Below, piece after piece: positions 24,123 through 34,111 of a stretch of DNA of 64,000 bases. This stretch comes from Otatea glauca. Lineage: Eukaryota > Streptophyta > Magnoliopsida > Poales > Poaceae. The stretch's first letter is position 1. Each line of letters starts with the position of its first letter. The notes beneath the pieces were generated by a model. That model searched no databases. It was not told the origin of the DNA and worked only from the letters and a program-made list of their open reading frames with translations. Location of the stretch: positions 15,304,216-15,368,215 of the forward strand of contig CM070725.1 of assembly GCA_036346275.1 (NCBI GenBank), read 5' to 3'. The position numbers and the translations under genes are program-made.

Positions 24123-24158
24123 GGAGGCCTGTGCAGCAGCATGCTGCACAGGGCCTCC
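24123..24158. repeat. 36-bp near-perfect palindrome
   Basis: GGAGGCC, GTGCAGC, centre AGCATGCT, GCTGCAC and GGCCTCC form a palindrome with one-base offsets only. It sits directly before a 9-bp inverted pair GGGGTCCTA (24167-24175) / TAGGACCCC (24734-24742). Confidence 0.75.
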
Positions 24159-25013
24159 AAAATTAAGGGGTCCTATTTTTTTAGTATTATTACTTGTTAA
24201 TCTTTGTATTAGTAAGAGTAAGAATTAATAGATGATTAATTCTTTTTATTCTCTTCATTTCTTTTTTTAAAAATATTTACTGTAAAAATTTAGTGCTAAC
24301 CAAAACCATGTGCTTTGTTGATATTTTAAAATTTTTGAAACAGCTAAATTATTTCCGTAATGTAATTGTTGCATATAGAATTTTGTTGATAATTCCGTGA
24401 CTATTGCACATGCAAAAAAAAAGAGCTTTTATAGATTGAAGTTGAAGTTCTACTTGCGGTCTACAATGAACTAAGAAAGGCTTAACGATAACCGTTAAAA
24501 TTGATTTAATTTGGAAAAAAACTAGTTAAAAGGATAATTGAAGATTCTGTTTTAAATAATACTAGAAGAATAGTGCTTTCCAAGTAAAGGTCATATATGA
24601 AATTTGTTTTTTTTTAGCGCAATGTATCACATAATCTTTATATTGTAAGAAAAACTTGTACTACAACTATAATATCAAATAATTATTTTGATAATTAAAT
24701 TTTATTATGTATAGTCTAATTTTAAATTTAGTATAGGACCCCAAAATACCAGTACACCCTGCTCCCCGACCTCCACATGGCAGGATCCAATGGCGAAAGC
24801 TGCTGAGGAGGTGTTCCGCAGCCTTCGTGTACTAGATGCAGAGGCGGTTGTGTCCTTGGTGAAGCGGCAACTCCTGGCAGCTAGATCCAGAGGCGTTCAC
24901 TAGTGAGGACGTCCTCGGTGGCGGTGCGTCGGTTCCCAGCAGTCGGATCGGGAGGTGTCCCCTACAACCCCCCATCCTAGAAGCATAGTGGGTCCTGGCA
25001 ACTGGATCTAGAG
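24159..25013. other. Possible small transposon body and GC-richer remnant
   Basis: 24167-24742 is AT-rich and bracketed by the inverted 9-mers GGGGTCCTA / TAGGACCCC, so it may be a non-autonomous DNA element; no TSD was found. 24780-25010 is GC-richer with three AGATCCAGAGGC-like words and no open frame of note. Confidence 0.35.
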
Positions 25014-25380
25014 CAGGGTTTACAAAATCGATTTCAATTCAAAAATCGTTACTAGTTCGGTACCGAAAATTGTCGAAAATCGCTCAAAATCGCATGAATG
25101 CTGAAGTCAAACAGTTTGAACTCGGTGATAAAATTTTTTAAAAAAATTGAAAATTTTGAAAATCGATCGACTAAGCAATTGAAATTTTCTAGTGAGTGAT
25201 TTTTGAACGATTTTCCAGCGATTTTCATCCAAAATTGACGATTTTCACCAATTTTCCATCAGTTTACATCGCATAAAATTTCTTGAATTCTTTTAATTTT
25301 TAAATTGGACCGATTTTGGATATCATACCGCGTCGATAAGGGCAAAAATTGAGCGATTTTTGACAATTTTTGGAACCCTG
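25014..25380. repeat. MULE-type MITE with long AT-rich terminal repeats
   Basis: Ends CAGGGTTTACAAAATCG... and ...AATTTTTGGAACCCTG are inverted relative to each other. The interior is full of AAAATCG / CGATTTT words on both strands. It resembles the element at 56865-57148, which has a clear 9-10 bp TSD. No TSD is visible here. Confidence 0.55.
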
Positions 25381-26189
25381 CCGATGGCGATGCAGCTTAT
25401 CTCCTCATAAACGGCTTGGTGAGTGTCGTGTGCTATGAGATAGGAGAGAGTGAGGGCAATTTTTTTATTTCTTGTGACTAGGCCTTAAGGCTAAAGCTAG
25501 CTTTTAGCTACACCGACTTAATGTTTTTTGAAATTTGGTCAGAAGCTCTGGCATTCACTATAGAAGAAAAGAGAAGGCTAGGCTAGAAACACACATACAC
25601 CAACACATGCACTCACACACACTACACACGTGTTGTACCCAACCCTCATGTGCACGTGTGTCAGGCAGTAGCCTCAAATGCGGGTGGGCAGGGACTTCAA
25701 ATTTTGACCATAACGCTTAAAGTCGATCACAAGAATGCCACATAAGCCTTATGTCCTACTTTTTTTTGCAACATTGTGGATGCCCTTAGAGAATATATAT
25801 ATATACACCGAATTTACACCATGTAGTTTCAAAACAACTCATTAATGCTGAACTAATGTTTCATTTGTAGGGTCTGGTATCAATGTACATGGGTAAGTTG
25901 GACATGTTATAAAGTAACGGAAATAAAGGCACTTTTTTTTAATTGTTGTTGTTGTTGTTATTTCGAATTATGAGTCTCTTATTTTTCATACTTAATCTAA
26001 AGTCTTGACTATATTTTCCCTAATTCAATCTTTACGTTTGTAACATATGTAACATCCAATTTTATATTCATAATTGTACTGGCATTCAACTCATCTATAT
26101 CATGTTTTTATGTTTAATAAATCAGACACATGTTCGGTGATATTTATATATGACTCCAAATCTAGATGGAGTGGGGATTGATATGGCTT
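25381..26189. other. Intergenic with microsatellites
   Basis: No gene. An imperfect CA/ACAC-rich tract at about 25586-25630, an (AT)n tract at about 25793-25806, and a (TTG)n tract at about 25943-25959. Confidence 0.6.
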
Positions 26190-27520
26190 ATGATTTGGTG
26201 AGGCCAATATTTGTTCGTATTTTATACATTTGCACCCCTACTTGGTGCTTGAGACTTCTTGTGGATGCGTTAGCATGTGTTGAGTATAATTTGCTAGTGT
26301 GACCATTAATGTGCTTGCAGTGGATCTATTTAGGCCTCCTAAACAAAAGATTGCATTATATGAATTTGGTCTAATTCATAATATTCAATTCAAGCTTATT
26401 AGTTTGTTGGGTGAAGCACTCAAAGTTTCTCATGCATGTGTCTGCCTATCAAAAATATTATTTGCCTATGTGAAAATTAAAATTATAGACCCAAACTTAT
26501 TTAAATGTTTGAATGAAAGATTGAATGATACTACTTTCATCTAACTCTCCATATATAATAGTTCAAGGTTAATAGGTTGTTTCATGACGCGCTTGAAGCT
26601 TCTAGTGCATGTATTAGCACGTCCTCTGCATTAATTTCCTATGTGGTGATTAATATATTGTTTCTATACTTATTTATGTCAATAGAAGTAATGGGTTACG
26701 CAACATATTTGAATAACGTCTAACACTTCGTGTTGCATGTGAGGTTTTCTTGCACGGATTTGAGGTTATTAGGTTTGTTTCATGAGGCTCTAGAAGCGTC
26801 TTGTGAATGCACTTGCACAATAGAAGTGATCCTATTAATTTGTTGATTAATATGTTTCAAACGAAGTTATTTATATAATTTGAACTAAGGATTAAATGAC
26901 ACGGTCTAAATCACTGTATCAAATTTTCATTCATTTGGTTGTTATACTTGTTAGATGAGGATCTTTAAGCTTATTGTGCATGTGTCAACACATTTTGTAT
27001 ATTGCATTCCTATCTAACAACTAATGTGCTAGTGCCAACCTTATTTATGTTATTCCACTATAGATTAGGTGATGTGAATCATTTGGTCTAACTCTTACTA
27101 CCGGGCCAAAGGTTATTAGATTGTTTCACAAGACGCCAGTACTTTGTTGTGCATTAATTTCTAATATAATGATTAATATGCAGGTGTAGGGCTTATTTAT
27201 GTGAACAAATGATTGGATGACACATGAAGCAGCTGGCCTAACTATCTATTTCATGTTGAAGCAATTAGGTTTTCCTAAGAGGCACTTAGAGAGTTCCTTG
27301 TGCATGCATCGGCATGTCTTGAATATTTATTTCCTCTAAGACAACTAATGTGTCGGTACTGAACTTATTGATCATGTTGTTTAAACTAAAGATTGTATGA
27401 CATGAACCAAGGCAAACTATTGGTACCATATTCAACATTATTTGATTGTTTCAGAAGGTCCTCGAAGCTTCTTGTGCATGTGTTTGTGCATCTTTAGTAT
27501 GAATCTGATACAACACTTTA
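26190..27520. repeat. Diverged tandem array, about 170-bp unit, eight copies
   Basis: The phrase AAGCTTCTTGTGCATGTGTTAGCA (here split as AAGCTTCTTGTG and CATGTGT) recurs in decayed form at about 26254, 26424, 26597, 26795, 26968, 27138, 27292 and 27466. The spacings are 170, 173, 198, 173, 170, 154 and 174 bp. Other words keep the same phase: TTATTAGGTTGTTTCATGA before it, ACTTATTTATGT and ACTAAAGATTG.ATGA after it. Units are strongly diverged. No coding potential. It looks like an old satellite or a decayed multimer of unknown family. Confidence 0.75.
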
Positions 27521-28435
27521 CATCAGATTTATTGCGCATATGTTTCACCACGCACACAACTTGAGCATTGATTTATTACTTTTATGAATGCTTGTAATGT
27601 AGAACTATCTATTTTCTCGCATTAGTCTAGTAGTGGAAGATATTAATTTTTAGATAGGAAAATGATCTTTTTACATGTTGTGCAATGCTTTCATTTTCAA
27701 TACTTAGAATGCTGAAATTGCAAGAAAAAAAATAATGAATGATGTCGTATGGCATGTCCAATTTCGAAAAAATTAAGGGCAAGTCATAGATGGGACATAA
27801 AATAAAGACAACATTTATAAGAACTAATACAAATATTGGGGGGAGGGGGTCTAATATTGGTCCTATATTTTTTTATGTCTCAAGTATGATCAAGTTTATC
27901 TATGAAAATTTGCATGTGTATATGCCCCTAACATCTCCAACATACATACATAAATATTTGTTGTGGAACATGATTAGAGTTGCTCCGTATAGATCATAAC
28001 TTGAACCTAAGTTGTTGCATGGTCTAGGATATAAATATTTATAAAATTGATATCTATTTGCAAGACGAGTAAATGGTGATCATGTGGTTCTTTGATATTT
28101 CGTTGACACTTTTTCTTTGCATGACAAGCAACATAAATAAGAGTATCGATCTAATATTGCACCAATATTTTTATGGTTTTAAAAAGATAATACCCTGCCA
28201 ATTTACAAAAAAAAATTGTAAAACCTTTAGTTTCATCTTTCATGTAGAACTAAAAGAACACGGTTTTGCATTTACATCCCCACACTTTGTAAAGTTCTTT
28301 GAATCTAGCATTGTGCTTTTGTTAGTTTGATATCATGCTTTAATTTCTAGGAACATTGGGATTTGCAGAAAATATGTATTATGAATTAGCTTGGAGATGT
28401 AATTTTTGGCAAACGGACAATGATTTTGAAACATT
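27521..28435. other. Intergenic, nothing supported
   Basis: AT-rich. Short ORFs have no domain signature. The first 100 bases may be the eroded tail of the 170-bp array. Confidence 0.5.
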
Positions 28436-28615
28436 CATTACTACAGAAAACTATATTAGACGCCTCATAACATGCGGTTTTCAAAAACCGTTTGTGTTAA
28501 ATCTAATCATAGATGGTTTTCAAAACACGACCATCTAAGTTACTAGATTCGATAAGAACCGTCGGTGACAAGTTTATATCACAAACGGTTCTTGGAAAAA
28601 ACCGTCTATGATATG
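28436..28615. mobile_element. Orphan CACTA-type terminus with subterminal repeats
   Basis: CATTACTACAGAAAA (28436-28450) differs by one base from the terminal CACTACTACAGAAAA of the element ending at 54855. It is followed by the same kind of subterminal repeats, ACGGTTCTTGG and AAACCGTCTATGAT in both orientations. The opposite end is not visible in the window. Confidence 0.65.
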
Positions 28616-28885
28616 TCTGTCAATATATATATAATGCAGAGCCCTTGACCCACTTAGTGTTTTTAGGGTTTCCGGAGCTATCTTTGAGGTGGCTACGGTT
28701 GTGAGACAATCTGGTGAAAGGAGACTGTGGATTTGGAAGAGTGATTGTAAATCCATTTGTTCTTGATGATCTAAGGTTAGTAATTGGTTCTAATTGCATT
28801 ATATTCAAGATCTAGCTTGGTAAAGAGAGAATTTGAAGATTATTTAGATCTAGCTTGTAGATCCATTTGTTCTTTGTGACTTAGC
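28616..28885. other. Segment between CACTA-type end and truncated Gypsy-A
   Basis: Probably CACTA-element interior. GATCCATTTGTTCTT-like sequence occurs twice (about 28752 and 28860). The second copy lies right at the point where gypsy integrase homology stops (about 28886). Confidence 0.4.
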
Positions 28886-29461
28886 ACCATAAGTTAAGGC
28901 ACAAGCTCTTAACATATCCTCAAGAATCTGATTCACACGCTCAGTCTGTCCATCGGTTTGAGGGTGATAGGCAGTACTGAACCTGAGATGAGTTCCCATG
29001 GCTTCATGCAGACTCTGCCAAAAACGAGAGGTAAACTGGGTTCCTCTATCAGATACTATCTTCTTGGGCACTCCGTGAAGACTGACGATCTTTGACATAT
29101 ATAATTCTGCTAATTTATCTCCTGCATATGTAGTCTTAACTGGAATAAAGTGAGCTTCCTTAGTCAATCGATCCACTATTACCCAGATTGAGTCATAACC
29201 TGCTTGAGTCTTAGGAAATCCGGTAATGAAATCCATACCAATTTCTTCCCACTTCCACTCTAGAATCTTCAATGGCTGCAGCAATCCTGCTGGCCTCTGA
29301 TGCTCTGCCTTGACCTTCTGGCAGACATCGCAAAGTGCAACATACTCTGCAATCTCACGCTTCATACTAGGCCACCAATACCTTTCCTTGAGTATCAACT
29401 CCTTAAGCTCTTTCTGATCTGGTACGCAAATACGCTTCTCATACAAATAGTACCTCACTCA
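28886..29461 (-). pseudogene. Gypsy-A integrase, truncated
   Basis: The zinc-binding tail CDVCQKVKAEH is at about 29314-29346. The core shows Asp in GMDFITGFP, Asp in VSDRGTQFTSRFW and Glu in YHPQTDGQTERVNQ. Homology ends after ALTYG and runs into unrelated DNA. A one-base frameshift separates it from the RNase H frame near 29458. The listed N-terminal start is not a true start, because the domain is part of a polyprotein. Confidence 0.88.
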
Positions 29462-29969
29462 TCTTCAGTGAAATCTGGGGCTTTTCCTTTCTTCATATTG
29501 CTCTTAATCTCCTTGACATCAGCATCATCTACCTGTGCTTCTCGAATCTGATCTTCCAACGCAGGGCGTACTTCCAAAGTAGCTAAATACCCTTCATGAA
29601 CCAATTCCAAACTAAGTTTCTGAAATTCCCTATAAAGGGCTGGCTGACTTTCCTGAATCATCAGAGTATTGCAGTAGCTCTTTCTACTCAAAGCATCAGC
29701 TACGACATTGGCTTTGCTTGGATGATAATGAATCCCAATGTCATAGTCCTTGATCAATTCCAACCATCTTCTTTGTCTCATATTGAGGTCGGCTTGGGTA
29801 AAGATATACTTCAGACTTTTGTGATCAGTGTAAACCTCACAACGATTTCCAATGAGATAGTGACGCCAAATCTTCAAAGCATGCACTACAGCTGCCAATT
29901 CCAAATCATGGGTAGGGTAGTTAACTTCATATGGCCTTAGTTGTCGCGAAGCATATGCTACAACCTTCT
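29462..29969 (-). pseudogene. Gypsy-A RNase H, C-terminal part
   Basis: Readable blocks are VVAYASRQL, THDLELAAVVHALK (catalytic Glu region), VYTDHKSLKYIF (Asp) and ANVVADALSRK, followed by the linker to integrase. The N-terminal part of the same domain lies at 30845-31082, on the other side of the inserted solo LTR. Confidence 0.88.
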
Positions 29970-30839
29970 TGTCGGTGTTTCGAGCACCGGCAAGTAAATT
30001 TGTAAGTCTAAGGGGCCACGTGTTCCCTCTCCCTGAATGGTTAGACTCAAAAGTCCAAGGTGTATACTGGTTCGGGCCGAATGTCCCTACTCCAGTTCTT
30101 GTGGCGGTGTTGTATTGCTTTTGGTGCAGACGGCTGCACATCGATTACAAGTGAGGGCTGAGGGTTTGAACACAAGAGTGTTTTTTTTGTTGTCTGTTCG
30201 CCAAGACCTCATCTTTTGAAGAGGAGAGACCCTGCCCTCCTTTATACAGTCGGAAGGGGTAGGTTACATTGGGAATTGGGAGAAGGAAGGACGATGGGAC
30301 CCTACGCTAGGAGCCCTAGCCTCTTGTCTTGGTGACTGGTTGTCGTCCGTCTTTACCCACACCGGGTTTGGTAGGCGGAGCAGCTCGCCGTTTCCCTGGG
30401 AAGCGCGCACCGCCTCTCGAGAACTGCTGGATCTTGACGTTGTGGAGCGTGGCCTCGGCGCCGCCGGGGGAGCCCGATTGTGTGGTCGGGCGATGGGATC
30501 GGAGTTTTGACTTGGGCAACCCTCATGCTGCCTCGGGAAGGGGCCACCTGCCCTGCATGGTCGCTTCGAACGATCCTGTCCGTGGGGCACTTGGCCCTTG
30601 GCGAAGGTTGCCTCAGCTTGGTCGGGGCTCGGGGGAGCCCGACCTATGACGAGGGTCGGCGTCCCACTTGGTCGAGATCGCTTGCCTTGATTTGGTCGGG
30701 GACGAGCGTCCTTTTGTGGCCCCGCAGGTCCCTTGGTCGGAGCTGGGCCCAGGGGCGGCTCGTTGGGTCGTAGCTGGGCTTGACATAGCCTGCTTGTCAT
30801 CCTGGGCCACTGGGGTACCCCTGGTATGAGTATTCGTCA
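29970..30839 (-). repeat. Solo LTR (870 bp) inside Gypsy-A
   Basis: On the plus strand it starts TGTCGGTGTTTCG and ends TATTCGTCA, with TSD CTTCT at 29965-29969 and 30840-30844. The host RNase H reads continuously once it is removed. On the minus strand it has TATAAA (about 30241-30246) followed by an AAAGATGAGG leader, so the minus strand is its likely sense strand. No internal region and no second LTR, so it formed by recombination between LTRs. The overlapping ORFs in 30260-30840 are GC shadows. Confidence 0.87.
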
Positions 30840-30844
30840 CTTCT

Positions 30845-31082
30845 TATCTTGCATTAGCACACAACCGAGTCCTTGTCGGGATGCATCACAGAATATCTTA
30901 AAATCCTTCCTCTTATCTGGCAGGATAAGCACTGGGGCAGTTGTCAAACACTTCTTTAATTCTTGAAAACTTTGCTCACACTCTGGCGTCCAAACAAATT
31001 TCTTCTCCTTATTTAAGAGTTGAGTGAGCGGTCTGGCTTTTCTAGAAAACCCTTCTATGAAACGGCAATAATATCCCGCCAT
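30845..31082 (-). pseudogene. Gypsy-A RT connection and RNase H start
   Basis: The AGYYCRFIEGFSRKARPLTQLL block and the FWKIFCDASRQGLGCVLMQ-type RNase H start (FKIFCDASRQGLGCVLMQ) are clear. A stop at about 31098 and a frameshift near 31195 separate it from the RT catalytic part. Confidence 0.85.
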
Positions 31083-31155
31083 TCCAAGAAAACTTCGGAT
31101 TTAGGGTACCGTCTTGGGTGACTCCCAACTTAGCACATCTCGTACCTTACCAGGG

Positions 31156-32007
31156 TCAACAGCGACTCCTTCTGCTGATATGACATGTCCTATTCATCCA
31201 GAACTCACATTTACTGAACTTTGCATAAAGTTGGTTCTCTCTTAGCTTCGTTAAAACTTGGCGCAAGTGATCCTCATGTTCTTCCTCACTTTTGGAGTAG
31301 ATCAGAATGTCATCAATGAAAACAACAACAAACTTATCCAGATATTCCATTAATACTTTATTCATCATGGTCATGAAGTAGGCAGGGGCATTGGTCAATC
31401 CAAAAGACATCACGGTATACTCATATTGTCCATACCGAGTAACAAAAGCTGTTTTGGGGATATCCTCTTGACGAATCTTCAACTGATGATATCCTGACCT
31501 CAGGTCTATCTTCGAGAACACTCCGGCTCCTTGAAGTTGGTCAAACAAATCATCGATTCTTGGCAGAGGGTACTTATTATTGATGGTGACCTCATTGAGT
31601 GAGCGATAATCTACACACATTCTCTGAGTTCCATCTTTCTTTTCAACTAAAAGAACTGGCGCTCCCCACGGCGAAGAACTTGGTCGAACAAAACCTTGAT
31701 CTTGTAGCTCCTTAATCTGTCTCTTTACTTCGGCTAACTCATTAGCAGGCATCCTATAAGGTCTCTTGGAAATGGGTGATGTTCCAGGAACTAGTTCTAT
31801 CAAGAACTCTATATCTCGGTCCGGTGGCATCCCAGGCAACTCATCCGGAAACACATCAGGAAATTCGCTGGCGACTGGCACATCTTCCAAACTTATTCTT
31901 TTGGCACTGCAAACTTTTATCCCTTCAGACTGATCTACAGTGGCTTGAACTTTTAACTTGGCTCCATTTGAACTGGTTAAGGTGATCTCTCTATTCCCAC
32001 AATCCAA
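31156..32007 (-). pseudogene. Gypsy-A reverse transcriptase
   Basis: 283 open codons. Motifs are SPWGAPVLLVEKKDG, RMCVDYRSLN, FSKIDLRSGYHQLKI (first catalytic Asp), MSFGLTNAPAYF (usual Thr replaced by Tyr near the end of the block) and VVFIDDILIYS (catalytic Asp pair). The frame leaves the RT reading shortly after SKCEFWM because of an indel near 31195. Confidence 0.92.
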
Positions 32008-32345
32008 AACTACTTAGTTCTTGGAGAGCTAATCCATTCCTAGGATCACATCTAGGGACTTGTGTCTAGGACGATAAGGTTGGCTAGAAATTCTACCCCT
32101 CAAATTAATATCTTAACTTCGGGGCAGCCTTGGTTCGTACTCAAATCAAAACCAGGTGATTGCACTAATAAAATAGTCTTAAGAGGCATTGTCTTTAATT
32201 GATGATTTGCAGCAAAACTCCGAGAAACAAACGAATGCGTAGCTCCAAAATCAAACAAAACCATGGCAGATGCTGAGTTGACTAGGAGCTTACCTAGTAT
32301 GATGTCTGGTGCAGACTGAGCGTCCTCGGTGGTGACGTGATTCAC
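32008..32345 (-). pseudogene. Gypsy-A aspartic protease
   Basis: The active-site block reads VLFDFGATHSFVS. The catalytic DSGA has become DFGA, a change that fits C to T. The frame ends at 32100 and is followed by a remnant of the protease-RT linker with more stops. The enzyme would be inactive. Confidence 0.8.
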
Positions 32346-32483
32346 ACAGCCTCTTCCAGTAGGCGGCGGAGTCTTGGTGGCTTGGTTAGGAGTCTGGGTG
32401 CTCCACGTCCTGATCCTGGTGCGGGGTCTTGGCTGGCGTAGATCCCAAGTTGAAACGAACTGGCGTCACAGCTTGCTTCCTTG

Positions 32484-33538
32484 GGCAATTGTTGGCGTAA
32501 TGACCGAGTTTATGACAGTTGAAACATGTGACTCCTGCAGCTGGATTAGTGGTCCTCTGAGGTGGATTGCTGTTGGTGCTGAGGTTGCGATTGCCTGAAG
32601 GAGGGCGGGCGAGGTGTGTGTGCAGTGTTCAATGTATTCGGAGGAGTGAAACGAGCAGGCTGTTGAGCTTTGGTTCTGACTCTTTGCTGATGACTCTGAT
32701 GGGCTCCATGCTGCATCATCTTTCTCTTACGGGATTCTTCCAATTCACGGCGAGATTCCTCAATAAGCATAGCTTTATCTACAAGGTGCTGAAAATCTGC
32801 ATAGTCATTGCCAATGACTTGCACCTTTAGTCCTGGATTGAGTCCACGCTTGAACTTCTTTTGGCGAGCATCATCTGTGGCTACATCCTCTGGAGCGTAG
32901 CGAGCGAGTTAAGTGAACTTATTGAGGTATTCACTCACTGACATTCCTTCTTGCTTAAGCTCTCGGAACTCATTCTTCTTCATCTCCACTTTTCCATCAG
33001 GGATATGAGAGTGGCGGAAAGCAGTGGAAAACTCTGCCCAAGTGATAGTCTGAGGGTCATCATGGGCAGCACTGTAGTTCTCCCACCATTCAGCGGCGGT
33101 GCCCTCCAGCTGATGAGCGGCATAGAGAACCTTCTCACGATCTGTGCACTGAGCAATTGCGAGCTCCTTCTCAATGGAGCGGATCCAGTCATCGGCGTCC
33201 AATGGTTCTGAAGAGTTGGAGAAAGTTGGCGGGCGAGTCCTCATAAATTCTACTAGCTTGGACTGGAGACAAGCTTGAGGAGGTGTAGCAGCAGCTTGGT
33301 TCTGCTGGTTCAATAGATTAGCTAGGGCAACTGCAGTCTGGTTCTGTTGATTCATCATGTTGTTCATATTCTGCATCATTGTATTCATTAGCTGAGTCTG
33401 AGCTACCAGAAAATGTCTCATGTTCTGATCTGTCACTGCTGGTGGTGGCGGTGGTGCATTGGGACTGGAGTTGGTGTTGGCGCTGGCACTGGCATCCACG
33501 GGCGAACTGCGACCGGCTCCAGAACGAGTGTCAACCAT
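32484..33538 (-). pseudogene. Gypsy-A gag with zinc knuckle
   Basis: ATG at 33538-33536 begins MVDTRSG. A Gln/Asn/Met-rich linker leads to the retrotransposon Gag core (WIRSIEKEL, AAEWWENY, EFRELKQEGMSVSEYL). TAA at 32909-32911 stands where relatives have Gln, with the same frame open on both sides, so CAA to TAA is likely. The frame ends at 32546. After a shift the CCHC knuckle CFNCHKLGHYANNC is at 32484-32526. Confidence 0.87.
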
Positions 33539-34095
33539 CTGAGATGCAGCACAAGGTTTGATAGGTAAGAGGGAAAAGCAGTAGAAAAGTGGTAAGATCA
33601 TCTAGGAGAGAAGGTAATACCCAGGGACAAAAGGACACAGCTGAAAAGGCTACAAATTAAAGAGGCAAATAAAGCTTTCAACTAAAGGCATGGTTGCAAC
33701 ACTGTGCTTGGGGCAAGTGTACAACATACCGGCACACAAGCAAAGAAAATCTTAGTATACACAGACTAAACGTAGCTAAACTGAAAGGGAAAACATGCTC
33801 AAACATCGTTGAGCACCAAAAACCTATCTTATATGGTAGTCTTCTTGGCAAACTCTGGACGGCTAGATCATCATCTTCCTTGATTTGATTCCTTATAGAA
33901 AACTCGAGGCTTTGAGAAGTTTTATGAGATAAGATCAATTTAAATTTCTAATCAAGGTTTCAGCAAAGGAGAGAAATAAGAACCTAAGAATAAGACGAGA
34001 GGAGACGAAAACTATTAAGTACCAATTTGTTGGTTTGATTTAGAAAATAATTCTGAAGACCATGCTAACTAGGATAGCGACCTACAGTCGATATG

Positions 34096-34107
34096 GCTCT
34101 GATACCA
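34096..34107 (-). promoter_or_regulatory. Primer binding site of Gypsy-A
   Basis: TGGTATCAGAGC on the minus strand, four bases from the LTR end at 34112. It is an initiator-Met type site, and fixes the direction of the element. The leader 33539-34095 has no ORF of note. Confidence 0.85.
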
Positions 34108-34111
34108 TCTC

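Noticed and set aside
24167..24742. Confident DNA transposon call from the GGGGTCCTA / TAGGACCCC pair
   Set aside because: Only 9 bp match, with no TSD and no relatives in the window; kept as a remark only.
26190..27520. Naming the 170-bp array as the rice centromere satellite CentO
   Set aside because: The unit length is longer than the 155-bp CentO monomer and I cannot verify sequence identity without a search.
30264..30800. ORFs of 97-178 codons in 30.26-30.80 kb
   Set aside because: They lie entirely inside the 870-bp solo LTR and have Pro/Arg/Ser-rich composition without a domain.
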